Positions 15,060 through 23,079 of a stretch of DNA of 64,000 bases are shown here, one piece after another. The stretch lies in the NCBI GenBank assembly GCA_012839295.1, contig DUNO01000013.1, forward strand, positions 1-64,000, in the 5' to 3' direction. How positions within the stretch are numbered: position 1 is the stretch's first letter; every line of letters begins with the position of its first letter. The stretch comes from Clostridiales bacterium. GTDB taxonomy: Bacteria > Bacillota > Clostridia > Lachnospirales > Lachnospiraceae. The notes below the pieces were generated by a model, which was not told the origin of the DNA, did not search any database, and was given only the letters and a program-made list of their open reading frames with translations. Position numbers and translations under genes: made by a program.

Positions 15060-15779
15060 ATGTCACAGCTTATCTGTAAAAATGTTGCTCTCGGGTATGA
15101 GGGCAGGATTGTGGCGGAGCAGTTAAATTTTGAAGTAAACAGCGGCGATTATCTATGTATCGTTGGAGAAAATGGTACGGGAAAAAGTACGCTTATGAAA
15201 GCGCTACTCCATCTAAAAGCCCCTTCCTCCGGGGAAATCCTCATGGGAGATGGGTTAAAGGCGGCGGAAATAGGATATCTTCCGCAGCAGACCGTGGTAC
15301 AAAAGGATTTTCCGGCATCAGTATGGGAGATCGTACTGTCGGGCTGCCTGAACAGGTGCGGCCTGCGCCCCTTTTATAGCAGGGAGGAAAAGCAGCTGGC
15401 CAGGAATAACCTTAAGCGCCTGGGAATTGCCGATCTTGCCAAGAGGTGCTACCGGGAGCTGTCGGGAGGCCAGCAGCAGAGGGTGCTGCTGGCAAGGGCA
15501 CTGTGCGCCACGAAGAAAATGCTGCTTCTCGATGAGCCTGTGACAGGCCTGGATCCGAAGGCTGCTTTAGATCTGTATGAGCTGATAGAACAGCTTAATA
15601 GAGAGGATGGCATTACCGTAATCATGGTATCCCACGATATAGGGGCGGCAGTAAAATACGCATCCCATATTCTTCATATCAACCGGACGCCGGTGTTTAT
15701 TGGCCGGAAGGAGGACTATGTGTTAAGCGGGATAGGATTTAGCACAGGAGGCAGGAAGGAGGTGGCGGCCCATGAATGA
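15060..15779 (+). CDS. znuC: Metal ABC transporter ATP-binding protein (ZnuC-like)
   Basis: A 239-residue ATPase with all motifs: Walker A 'GENGTGKST' (residues 38-46), signature 'LSGGQQQR' (about 139), Walker B 'MLLLDEP' (about 158) and the switch histidine in 'VSHD'. The sequence between the motifs resembles zinc and manganese importers. It powers uptake by the permease that overlaps its end by 8 bases. The start has GAAAAGAGG upstream. The substrate is taken from the neighbouring ZnuA-like protein. Confidence 0.88.
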   Translation: MSQLICKNVALGYEGRIVAEQLNFEVNSGDYLCIVGENGTGKSTLMKALLHLKAPSSGEILMGDGLKAAEIGYLPQQTVVQKDFPASVWEIVLSGCLNRCGLRPFYSREEKQLARNNLKRLGIADLAKRCYRELSGGQQQRVLLARALCATKKMLLLDEPVTGLDPKAALDLYELIEQLNREDGITVIMVSHDIGAAVKYASHILHINRTPVFIGRKEDYVLSGIGFSTGGRKEVAAHE

Positions 15780-16626
15780 TATTCTGGATACATTACGCCA
15801 CTATTTCTCATTTCCCTTTGTAAGGTATGCTTTGGTTGTAGGAATACTGATTGCACTCTGTTCTTCCCTGCTGGGAGTCACCTTGGTATTGAAACGGTTT
15901 TCCTTTATCGGGGACGGACTGTCCCATGTGGCCTTTGGTGCCATCGCGGTAGCCGCTGTATTCGGACTTACGAATGAAACGGTTATCGTGATGCCGGTGA
16001 CCATCATCGCCGCGGTACTCTTGTTAAAAAGAGGCCAGGATACCAGGATCAAGGGAGACGCATCCCTGGCAATGCTTTCCGTAGGCGCTTTGGCTATCGG
16101 CTATCTTTTGATGAACCTGTTTTCAAAGTCCTCAAATGTCTCAGGTGATGTGTGCAGTACCCTTTTCGGCTCTACCTCTATACTCACCTTAAGCATGGCA
16201 GAGGTCTGGTTAAGCGTTATCATGTCCGGGGTTGTGGTGGTTGTGTTCCTGCTCTTTTACCATAAGATTTTTGCGGTGACCTTTGATGAGACCTTTGCCA
16301 GGGCCACTGGAACCCGTACGGATATTTATAACCTGATTGTCGCTGTAATTACTGCGGTTATCATTGTACTTGCCATGAATTTGGTAGGCTCCCTGCTGAT
16401 ATCGGCACTCATTATTTTCCCGGCCCTGTCCGCCATGCGGTTGTTCAAGAATTTCCGGGCAGTGATACTTTGTTCCGTAATAATATCCGTTATTGCAGCG
16501 GGCAGCGGGATAATAATATCGATTCTGGCCTCTACACCGGTCGGATCAACGATTGTGGCAATTGATATTGTGGTGTTTATCTTGTTTTATTGGCTTGGGA
16601 AGCTGATGGGAGGTATGGGAAAATGA
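15772..16626 (+). CDS. znuB: Metal ABC transporter permease (ZnuB-like, ABC-3 family)
   Basis: A 284-residue membrane protein with about eight hydrophobic segments. It has the ABC-3 pattern 'LALCSSLLGVTLVLKRFSFI' near the N-terminus and 'GDGLSHVAFGAIA', the usual coupling region. It overlaps the ATPase gene by 8 bases and the next gene by 4, so the operon is tightly coupled. It forms the membrane channel for zinc or manganese supplied by the ZnuA-like lipoprotein. Confidence 0.88.
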   Translation: MNDILDTLRHYFSFPFVRYALVVGILIALCSSLLGVTLVLKRFSFIGDGLSHVAFGAIAVAAVFGLTNETVIVMPVTIIAAVLLLKRGQDTRIKGDASLAMLSVGALAIGYLLMNLFSKSSNVSGDVCSTLFGSTSILTLSMAEVWLSVIMSGVVVVVFLLFYHKIFAVTFDETFARATGTRTDIYNLIVAVITAVIIVLAMNLVGSLLISALIIFPALSAMRLFKNFRAVILCSVIISVIAAGSGIIISILASTPVGSTIVAIDIVVFILFYWLGKLMGGMGK

Positions 16627-17441
16627 CAGGAAGAAAAAAGAGGGCTTTCACTATCGTTATTATGGCGGCTTTGGTTCTGGGGATGTCGGCCTGCAAAAAA
16701 GATACGAGCATGATTGATAAACTGGCAGGACAGCAGTATGGAACGGAAGAGGAGAATACTGTGGACGGGAAAGCTGGTTCAACGAATGGCTCCGAGGGGG
16801 AGGGCAATACAGCTGCGGATGCAGAAGCAGGAGAAGCAGGAAGTACCGCTGTGGATGCAGGAGCAGGAGAAGCAGGAAATACAGCTGGAGATGCTGAGGC
16901 AGAAGGGACAGGAAATACAGCTGGAGATGCAGGGGCAGACGGAACAGGAAATATCGCTGGTGATAAAGAGGTCAGAGGAAGTGATTTACAGCTATCGAAG
17001 GATACTGGGGCAAAAACAGGCACGGGAAAGGATACTGCTGCGGATGGAAAAGATAAGGATGGAAATTCCCAAACAGGAGAAAGTAAGGACAGCCCGGATG
17101 TTGACCTGACCAAATTAAGCAGTAATATGGTCTATGCGGAAGTATATAATATGATGACCAAGCCGGAAGATTATGTGGGAAAGACAATCAAAATACAGGG
17201 AGTCTATTATGCGAGCTATTGGGAAGGCACAGGGAAGTATTACCATTGCGTTCTGATTAGTGACGCAGCTGCCTGCTGCCAAAATGGAATTGAGTTTGTA
17301 TGGGATGATGACACCCACGTTTACCCGGATGAGTATCCCCCGGATAATACTGTGATAGAATTAACAGGGGTATTTGAACTGTATGAAGAAGAAGGTCAGA
17401 CCTATTGCCATTTAAAGACGGATGATATTATTGTACCTTAA
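16623..17441 (+). CDS. Lipoprotein with tandem 12-residue repeats in the metal operon
   Basis: A 272-residue lipoprotein. The ATG at 16623 overlaps the permease stop (ATGA) and yields a signal peptide with lipobox 'GMSAC' near residue 24. Residues 66-113 are four tandem 12-residue repeats of the form D-A-x-A-x-x-x-G-N-T-A-G (DNA 16818-16961), a flexible spacer. Residues 165-272 form a compact domain starting 'VYAEVYNMMTKPEDYVGKTI' with OB-like beta strands and three cysteines ('AAACCQNGIEF'). The role is unknown. Co-expression with a zinc-type importer suggests a surface metal-binding or handover protein. Confidence 0.7.
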   Translation: MTGRKKRAFTIVIMAALVLGMSACKKDTSMIDKLAGQQYGTEEENTVDGKAGSTNGSEGEGNTAADAEAGEAGSTAVDAGAGEAGNTAGDAEAEGTGNTAGDAGADGTGNIAGDKEVRGSDLQLSKDTGAKTGTGKDTAADGKDKDGNSQTGESKDSPDVDLTKLSSNMVYAEVYNMMTKPEDYVGKTIKIQGVYYASYWEGTGKYYHCVLISDAAACCQNGIEFVWDDDTHVYPDEYPPDNTVIELTGVFELYEEEGQTYCHLKTDDIIVP

Positions 17442-17484
17442 GCGGGTAGAAAGAAAAAAATAGAAAGAAAAAATTAAAAGCCAG

Positions 17485-17535
17485 TTGACATACCTATGTA
17501 AACTAGGTATACTTATACCTATGAAATCTAGGTAT
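17485..17535 (+). promoter_or_regulatory. PadR promoter with twin operators
   Basis: TTGACA (17485-17490), 17 bases, TATACT (17508-17513). Two copies of ATACCTA-N7-TAGGTAT lie at 17490-17510 and 17515-17535. The first covers the space between -35 and -10 and the second the start of transcription. This is an almost ideal layout for autorepression by the PadR protein that follows. Confidence 0.85.
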
Positions 17536-17550
17536 GGAGGAAAAGGGTAT

Positions 17551-17919
17551 ATGGATAAAAAGCTTATGAATATCAGCATATCAATGCTGCTCCTCAGGCT
17601 ATTGGAGGAGCAGGACAGGTATGGCTATGAGCTGATCAAGGAGCTGGAGGCAAGGAGTGAGAACGTATTTTCCTTAAAAGAGGGAACGCTGTATCCGATT
17701 CTGCACACCCTGGAGCTGGAAGGAGCTGTGGAGGGCTATGAAAAGGCCGCCGAGACAGGGAGGACGCGAAAGTATTACCATATCACGAAAAAAGGACTGA
17801 AGCTTCTGGCCGAGAAGAAAAAGGAGTGGGATACTTACCAGAAAGCAGTAAATCATGTGATAGGGGGGATGGAATATGAATATTCTACGGAATATGGAAC
17901 AGCAGCCTGGGGCTTTTGA
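17551..17919 (+). CDS. PadR family transcriptional regulator
   Basis: A 122-residue winged-helix regulator. The ATG at 17551 is used because the family begins 'MDKKLMNISISMLLLRLLEE'; TGGAGGAAAAGG precedes it. Typical PadR motifs are 'DRYGYELIKELEARS', 'LKEGTLYPILHTLELEG' and 'TRKYYHITKKGLKLL'. PadR proteins are repressors, often released by drugs or phenolics, and commonly sit next to a membrane protein that they regulate. The twin palindromes over its promoter suggest autoregulation. The next gene overlaps by 44 bases and is probably its effector partner. Confidence 0.92.
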   Translation: MDKKLMNISISMLLLRLLEEQDRYGYELIKELEARSENVFSLKEGTLYPILHTLELEGAVEGYEKAAETGRTRKYYHITKKGLKLLAEKKKEWDTYQKAVNHVIGGMEYEYSTEYGTAAWGF

Positions 17920-19360
17920 GGGAATGGATCCATTTCTTGAGGATGTGGCGGAGCAGATCCAGTATAAGCCGGTGAGGGATGAAATAAAGTCAGAACTGGC
18001 GGCCCATATCGAGGACCGGAAAGCGGAATATGCCGGACAGGGGCTGGAGTATGACAAGGCCTGGGAGAAAGCCCTGGAGGATATGGGGGATGCAGTTGAA
18101 ATCGGAGTCAGGCTAAATGAGGCACACAGGCTGCAGAGGAACCAGACCGTGGTGGCTCTTGTGATGGCTCTGGCATCAATCGGCATCATAGGAAATATAC
18201 GGCTGATGCTGGTTGAGAATCTTGGGATATGGTTTTCCGGCTTATTCTATTTCCTATGCGGGATCACCATTTTTGCAATAATGTATTACAACGGCTATCA
18301 GAGATTGGTAAAAAATATCAAAAAAATTAATATTATTATCCTGGCAGTATTGGGCGTATACCTGGGTCTGTTTTTTGTCCAGAGGCAGCTGTACAGTGTA
18401 TTTTCATTCCGGCTGACCAGCATGTCAATTGTATTTGCGTTGGAGCTGCTAAGTATTCCGGCAGTTTTAGGGATGGCATATTTGAACCGGAATAAGCGAT
18501 ATAGACCCTTCCTTCTGGTGACAGCGTTAACAGCCGCCATAGTAAGCATTGCGGCATGGCTTACAGGCAGTTATACGCTGGTATCCCATCTGGTCCTGAT
18601 CATAGCGGTATATGCTGCTCTGCTCTATATGATTGTAAAAGGAATGTTGGCAGGAAAGCCCGGAAGGCAGGTTGGCTGGTGGATCCTGAGCCTGGGAACC
18701 GTAGCGGCTGTCTTTGTATTATCCTTTCCTGGAAACTGGAAATATGAATTGGAGCAATGTTTTTATCCGGAAAAGATAGTCAGTGACTACTGGGATGATG
18801 CTTACAACAGTATTTTAATAAAGGATTTACTCGGAAAAGCCGTACCGGTAGGAACCGTTCCCCTGAGCCGGGAGGAGCGGATGGGCTACTATACGGATGC
18901 TTGGTATTTTGATGACCTGGATGAGTTCCACTATGAATATAAAATGCAATTCAAGGATGAAAACAATATTATGCTGGAGGATATCCTGCCCCAGCATTAC
19001 CAGAATAATTATAGGATTACATATTGGATATTGAAATATGGATGGCTTCCTGCAGTGGTACTGCTGGGCATTATACTCGCTGCTTATGGAATGCTGGTAC
19101 GGATGGTCAGCAAGGTCAAGAATAAAATGGGCAAGATCCTGGCATTTTCCTGTGTTCTGACTTTAATCCTGCAGACGGTATTTTACTTTATGGGGAATAT
19201 GGGATACCAGTTTGGCTGGTTCTGTAATTTTCCGTTTATTTCGGAGGGCTTCTGCAGTATCATAACGAACATGATTTTGGTGGGATTGGCCTGCTCCGCT
19301 TATCGCTATGATAGGGTGGTCAAGGAAGGAAAAAAAGGATATATGGTCAGCAGTACTTAA
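17876..19360 (+). CDS. PadR-linked membrane protein with permease prefix domain
   Basis: A 494-residue protein. Residues 1-85 are soluble, with a helical 'permease prefix' type pattern ('FLEDVAEQIQYKPVRDEIKSE', 'LAAHIEDRKAEY', 'ALEDMGDAVEIG') seen in many PadR-neighbour proteins. The rest has roughly ten hydrophobic segments, with a longer outside loop around residues 295-375 rich in Y, W and D. It has no ATPase motif. Its gene starts inside the padR gene, so the two are co-regulated. Family members are poorly understood; stress or envelope-related roles are suspected. A strong terminator follows. Confidence 0.75.
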   Translation: MNILRNMEQQPGAFEGMDPFLEDVAEQIQYKPVRDEIKSELAAHIEDRKAEYAGQGLEYDKAWEKALEDMGDAVEIGVRLNEAHRLQRNQTVVALVMALASIGIIGNIRLMLVENLGIWFSGLFYFLCGITIFAIMYYNGYQRLVKNIKKINIIILAVLGVYLGLFFVQRQLYSVFSFRLTSMSIVFALELLSIPAVLGMAYLNRNKRYRPFLLVTALTAAIVSIAAWLTGSYTLVSHLVLIIAVYAALLYMIVKGMLAGKPGRQVGWWILSLGTVAAVFVLSFPGNWKYELEQCFYPEKIVSDYWDDAYNSILIKDLLGKAVPVGTVPLSREERMGYYTDAWYFDDLDEFHYEYKMQFKDENNIMLEDILPQHYQNNYRITYWILKYGWLPAVVLLGIILAAYGMLVRMVSKVKNKMGKILAFSCVLTLILQTVFYFMGNMGYQFGWFCNFPFISEGFCSIITNMILVGLACSAYRYDRVVKEGKKGYMVSST

Positions 19361-19389
19361 TTTAAAGCTTTGGATTTTTCGGGTCTATT

Positions 19390-19419
19390 AAAACCCCCAG
19401 GATTTTTCCCGGGGGTTTT
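19390..19419 (+). terminator. Terminator of the PadR operon
   Basis: AAAACCCCC (19390-19398) and GGGGGTTTT (19411-19419) form a perfect 9-base stem ending in T residues. Confidence 0.85.
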
Positions 19420-19457
19420 AATCATGGAATAAACCAGTTTAATTTAATAGGCATTGA

Positions 19458-19466
19458 TGGTATAAT
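19458..19466 (+). promoter_or_regulatory. Extended -10 promoter of the YkgJ-type gene
   Basis: TGGTATAAT (19458-19466), 45 bases before the start codon. A poor -35 (TTTAAT) lies about 18 bases upstream. Confidence 0.5.
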
Positions 19467-19510
19467 TTTATAAGTAAGCTAAAAATATACGGAATGGGAG
19501 AAAATATAAA

Positions 19511-20185
19511 ATGAGACGCAACTGCAGCCTTGAAGAAATATCGGATGGCAGACTATATACGGCAAAGGATCTGGTGGAGGTAAGCTGTAATGGCTGTAAG
19601 GGAAAGGCCTCCTGCTGCCACGGAATGGGAAATTCCATTATCCTGGATCCCTTTGATGTCCACCGTCTGACGACGAACTTGAAGCTGCCCTTTGAGGCAT
19701 TATTAAGGGATCACATAGAGCTTAACCTGGTTGATGGCGTAATCCTGCCAAGCCTCAAAATGTCCGGGCCTTCCGAGGGCTGCTCCTTTTTAAATCCAGG
19801 AGGGAAATGCAGCATCCATGCCTTCCGTCCCGGGATCTGCCGGATATTTCCCCTGGGGCGGTATTATGAAAGCCATTCATTTACCTATATCCTGCAGAAG
19901 AATGAATGCAGGAATCCATCAAAAACAAAAACAAAGGTGGATAAATGGATTGATACCCCGGAGCAGGAGAAAAATGATCAGTTTTTAATTGACTGGCATT
20001 ACTTTTTAAATGACGTTGAAGCCGTAATCAGGAATGTACAGGATGAAAAGCTGGTCAAGAATTTGAATATGTATCTGCTTAACCGGTTTTATTTTAAACC
20101 CTATGACCAGGAAACAGATTTTTATGGACAATTTATGGAGCGTCTGGAGGAAGCGAAGGGAATTATTAAACTACAAGAAGGTTGA
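19511..20185 (+). CDS. YkgJ family cysteine-cluster protein
   Basis: A 224-residue protein with the family cysteine set: 'CNGCKGKASCC' near residue 29, then 'CSFLNPGGKCSIHAFRPGIC' near residue 90 and 'NECRNP' near 135. These are proposed to bind zinc or an iron-sulphur cluster. The 'CSIHAFRPGICRIFPLG' stretch is diagnostic. No enzyme activity is established for the family. It has its own promoter and no operon partner. Confidence 0.88.
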   Translation: MRRNCSLEEISDGRLYTAKDLVEVSCNGCKGKASCCHGMGNSIILDPFDVHRLTTNLKLPFEALLRDHIELNLVDGVILPSLKMSGPSEGCSFLNPGGKCSIHAFRPGICRIFPLGRYYESHSFTYILQKNECRNPSKTKTKVDKWIDTPEQEKNDQFLIDWHYFLNDVEAVIRNVQDEKLVKNLNMYLLNRFYFKPYDQETDFYGQFMERLEEAKGIIKLQEG

Positions 20186-20237
20186 TTCCCCGGCAATGGG
20201 GTATAGCGGGACAGACGGGTTACAAAGGGTACTATAT

Positions 20238-20274
20238 AACAAAGTTTAAACAAAGTTTAAACAAAGTTTATAAT
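20238..20274 (+). repeat. Three perfect 11-base repeats against a -10 element
   Basis: AACAAAGTTTA occurs three times in a row (20238-20248, 20249-20259, 20260-20270). The last copy runs into TATAAT (20269-20274). One repeat per helical turn would place bound protein on one DNA face. It is the probable control region of the phosphodiesterase gene at 20387. Confidence 0.65.
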
Positions 20275-20386
20275 TAAGCGAGGTCGAGAAAAGGTTGAAA
20301 GAAATAAAAATAATCAATGAAGGGGGGACCGGATCCATGCTGGCACTTTCATGGCGAATTGTGCAGTAAGGAGCATGGACATAAAT

Positions 20387-20932
20387 ATGAAGCTAATGGT
20401 AGCATCGGATATCCATGGTTCAAGTTATTATTGTCAGAGGATGCTGGAAGCGTTCCATAGGGAGAAGGCTGGTAAGCTTATATTGCTGGGGGATATTTTA
20501 TACCATGGACCAAGAAATGATCTTCCCAGGGAGTATGCGCCGAAGGAGGTCATCGCCCTTCTTAATCCGGTAAAGGATAGGATACTATGTGTCCGCGGCA
20601 ACTGCGATACGGAGGTTGACCAGATGGTCCTGGAATTTCCTCTTATGGCGGACTATGCCGTTATAATTAATGGGACAAATACGATCTATGCAACCCATGG
20701 ACACAAATTTGGTGAGGACAATCCGCCGCCATTACAGCCCGGTGATATCCTGCTGAATGGGCACACACATGTGCCAAAATGTATCCCCCACCCGCAGTAT
20801 ATCTATATGAACCCAGGCTCTGTCTCTATTCCCAAGGAGGGAAGCCCCCATAGTTATATGATAATTGACGGAGCGGAGTTTTCCTGGAAGGAAATAGAGG
20901 GAGGGAAGGAATATCTGTCGTACCACTTGTGA
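20387..20932 (+). CDS. YfcE-like metallophosphoesterase
   Basis: A 181-residue phosphodiesterase of the YfcE/MJ0936 type. The ATG at 20387 is chosen because the family begins 'MKLMVASDIHGS'; an in-frame ATG at 20375 is also possible. Metal ligands are visible: 'SDIHG', 'LGDILYHGPRN', 'RGNCD', 'THGHKFGE' and 'NGHTHVP'. The enzyme cleaves phosphodiester bonds with bound metals, and the natural substrate is not known. Loss of the protein would probably be tolerated. It lies behind the unusual triple 11-base repeat. Confidence 0.88.
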   Translation: MKLMVASDIHGSSYYCQRMLEAFHREKAGKLILLGDILYHGPRNDLPREYAPKEVIALLNPVKDRILCVRGNCDTEVDQMVLEFPLMADYAVIINGTNTIYATHGHKFGEDNPPPLQPGDILLNGHTHVPKCIPHPQYIYMNPGSVSIPKEGSPHSYMIIDGAEFSWKEIEGGKEYLSYHL

Positions 20933-20958
20933 TGTTCCTTCAATATATAATATGATTT

Positions 20959-21005
20959 ATGATTTGGGCGACGAATGGGTAGGGTTTAGGCTGTGAGGTG
21001 AATGC
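20959..21005 (+). repeat. Dispersed intergenic element, copy 1
   Basis: A 47-base stretch about 83% identical to 34716-34761. It contains the exact shared block GGTTTAGGCTGTGAG. It lies between the phosphodiesterase and the aldo/keto reductase and was not seen elsewhere in the window. Confidence 0.55.
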
Positions 21006-21069
21006 CATATAGCTAACGTATTTGGAAGAATAAAAATAATACCAATGGATAAGAGGAAGGAGATTAAGA

Positions 21070-21990
21070 ATGAATAAAGTGAATTTAGGCACAACCGAAT
21101 TACAGGTATCGCAAATAGCCTTGGGCTGCATGCGGTTTGGATTGAAAGAGGAACAGGAGGTAGAGGCCTTAATCGAGAAGGCGGTAGAGCTGGGAATTAA
21201 TTTTGTAGACCATGCGGATATCTACCAGTGGGGCAAGAACTCAGAGGAGATGTTTGGTGCGGCCCTAAAGAAGAAGCCGTCCTTGAGGGAGAAGCTGTAT
21301 GTCCAGACAAAATGCGGGATCTGCCGGGGCTATTATGATTTTTCAGCAGAGCATATTATAGAGAGCGCAGAGAGCAGCTTAAGGAAAATGAACCTGGATA
21401 CAATCGACGTCCTTGCGCTGCACCGCCCGGATGCCCTCATTGAGCCGGAGGAGGTAGCAAAGGCCTTTGAAAGCTTAAAGAGCTCAGGTAAGGTAAAGCA
21501 TTTCGGCGTTTCCAATATGAACCCGCTCCAGATGCAGTTAATTGAAAAGTATACCGGTGAGAAGCTTATGGTAAACCAGGTTGAATTCAGTGTAGTCCAT
21601 TCCGGCCTCGTGGATGCAGGCATTTTTGTTAACATGAAGGAGGCTGAGGGGCAGATGCGGGATGGAGGCCTGTTAGATTATGCAAGATTGAATAATATTA
21701 CGCTCCAGGCCTGGTCGGTGCTTCAGATCTCCCTAAGGGAAGGAACCTTTATTGATAAAGAAGAATACCAGCCCCTGAATGACAAGCTGCAGGAGCTTGC
21801 GGACCTGTATGGGGTTACGAAGAACGCCGTTGCCATCGCATGGATACTGAGGCATCCTGCAAAAATACAGGCAATCGTAGGTACCACCAGCCTTAAGCAC
21901 CTTGAAGAGCTGTGCAAGGCTTGTGAGGTAACCCTGACCAGACCCCAGTGGTATGAATTATATCTGTCAGCCGGACACAAGCTGCCCTAG
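21070..21990 (+). CDS. Aldo/keto reductase
   Basis: A 306-residue NADPH-dependent oxidoreductase with the TIM-barrel family motifs: 'LGCMRFGL', catalytic Asp and Tyr in 'NFVDHADIYQWGKNSEEMFG', the Lys in 'VQTKCGI' and His in 'LALHRPD'. It most resembles the YdhF/oxidoreductase branch. It reduces aldehydes or ketones; the substrate is unknown. GAAGGAG precedes the start. It stands alone and is separated from the reverse SDR gene by a bidirectional terminator. Confidence 0.9.
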   Translation: MNKVNLGTTELQVSQIALGCMRFGLKEEQEVEALIEKAVELGINFVDHADIYQWGKNSEEMFGAALKKKPSLREKLYVQTKCGICRGYYDFSAEHIIESAESSLRKMNLDTIDVLALHRPDALIEPEEVAKAFESLKSSGKVKHFGVSNMNPLQMQLIEKYTGEKLMVNQVEFSVVHSGLVDAGIFVNMKEAEGQMRDGGLLDYARLNNITLQAWSVLQISLREGTFIDKEEYQPLNDKLQELADLYGVTKNAVAIAWILRHPAKIQAIVGTTSLKHLEELCKACEVTLTRPQWYELYLSAGHKLP

Positions 21991-22020
21991 GCGGCAGCGA
22001 GGTACTGGCAGGCTAAATTA

Positions 22021-22065
22021 AAAATGCTTCCTTCTTATGAAGACATCATAAGGGAAGCATTTTTT
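22021..22065. terminator. Bidirectional terminator between convergent reductase genes
   Basis: AAATGCTTCC plus CTTATGA pairs with TCATAAG plus GGAAGCATTT. Runs of A and T on the two sides let it work on both strands. Confidence 0.85.
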
Positions 22066-22123
22066 CTGCTTTTCATTTCCCGGCGCCTGTATGAATTATA
22101 TTTTCGCAGCTTGTCCTGCCATT

Positions 22124-22855
22124 CTAAATCCAGCCGCCGTCCAGCGCTATCACCTGTCCCGTAAGATATTCATTCTTATAAGCTAAATGGTAGGCAAGGT
22201 CAGCTACCTCATCAGCCCTTCCCAGACGGTTTGTGGGTATCTCCCCGATGAGGCCCATAAGCTCCTCGTCAGAAAGAAAATAGTTCATTTCCGTATCAAT
22301 GGCGCCGCAGGCAATGGCATTTACCTGGATATTGCTCGGGGCCAGCTCCTTTGCGAGTGCCTTGGTAAAGGAATTCATGCCGCCCTTGGAAGCGGAATAG
22401 GCTACCTCGCAGGAGGCGCCTACATTTCCCCATACGGAAGATATATTTATAATTTTACCGGATTTTCTCTGCACCATGTCAGGGATGGCAAGGGAGCAGC
22501 AGTTATAGACAGAGGTCAGGTTGGTGGTGATCACACGGTTCCAGTCCTCCGGTGTCATGTCCGTAAATAATCCTACATATGCAATGCCCGCATTATTAAC
22601 CAGCACATCCAGGCTTCCGTAATGCTTCTTAATCTGGCGGAACAATTCCTGGGCAACCTCGTAATCACCCATGTCGCCTAAGAAAGCCATACAGGATACC
22701 TGATAAGAGTCGATTTCCTTTTTGGCCTTTAATAATTCATCCTCCTTATGGGCACAATTAATAATTACATCATAGCCTTTTTTGGCGAATTTAACTGCAA
22801 TTGCTTTTCCAATCCCGCGTGACGAACCGGTTACCAATACAGTTTTCCTATTCAT
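22124..22855 (-). CDS. Short-chain dehydrogenase/reductase (FabG/YmfI-like)
   Basis: A 243-residue SDR. The cofactor motif is 'TGSSRGIGKA' (residues 9-18), followed by 'NNAGIA', catalytic Ser in 'NISSVWG' and Tyr-Lys in 'AYSASKGG'. The overall form is that of 3-oxoacyl-ACP reductase. Stand-alone relatives in Firmicutes are often assigned as the EF-P 5-aminopentanone reductase YmfI, and that is possible here. No fatty-acid genes are next to it. TAGGAGGG lies before the start. Confidence 0.8.
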   Translation of the reverse strand: MNRKTVLVTGSSRGIGKAIAVKFAKKGYDVIINCAHKEDELLKAKKEIDSYQVSCMAFLGDMGDYEVAQELFRQIKKHYGSLDVLVNNAGIAYVGLFTDMTPEDWNRVITTNLTSVYNCCSLAIPDMVQRKSGKIINISSVWGNVGASCEVAYSASKGGMNSFTKALAKELAPSNIQVNAIACGAIDTEMNYFLSDEELMGLIGEIPTNRLGRADEVADLAYHLAYKNEYLTGQVIALDGGWI

Positions 22856-22931
22856 GAAACCACCCTCCTAAAGATATATTCCTGCTTTATTTTTATAGTA
22901 TAACATATCCTGCTAACGGAATAAAGATGCG

Positions 22932-22960
22932 TTGATAAAGAATGCTTTTTATGCTAAAAT
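22932..22960 (+). promoter_or_regulatory. Promoter of the second YitT gene
   Basis: TTGATA (22932-22937), 17 bases, TAAAAT (22955-22960) preceded by TGC. A hairpin, CAAAACCT with AAGGTTTTG, follows in the leader (22974-22997). Confidence 0.6.
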
Positions 22961-23079
22961 ATAAGGCGGCGCAAAACCTGCGGAACAAGGTTTTGTTCTC
23001 CGGGATGGCAAAGATATGGATGGAATATAATGCTTTATTTTTGGGTATTAATGATAGGGAGAAGATTAAAGGAGCAGCT

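Noticed and set aside
16714-17109. Long frames opposite to and alongside the lipoprotein repeats
   Set aside because: They are products of the low-complexity 36-base repeats and have no start signals.
20238-20270. Short tandem repeats as a CRISPR array
   Set aside because: The units are 11 bases and directly adjacent, with no spacers. No cas genes are present in the window.
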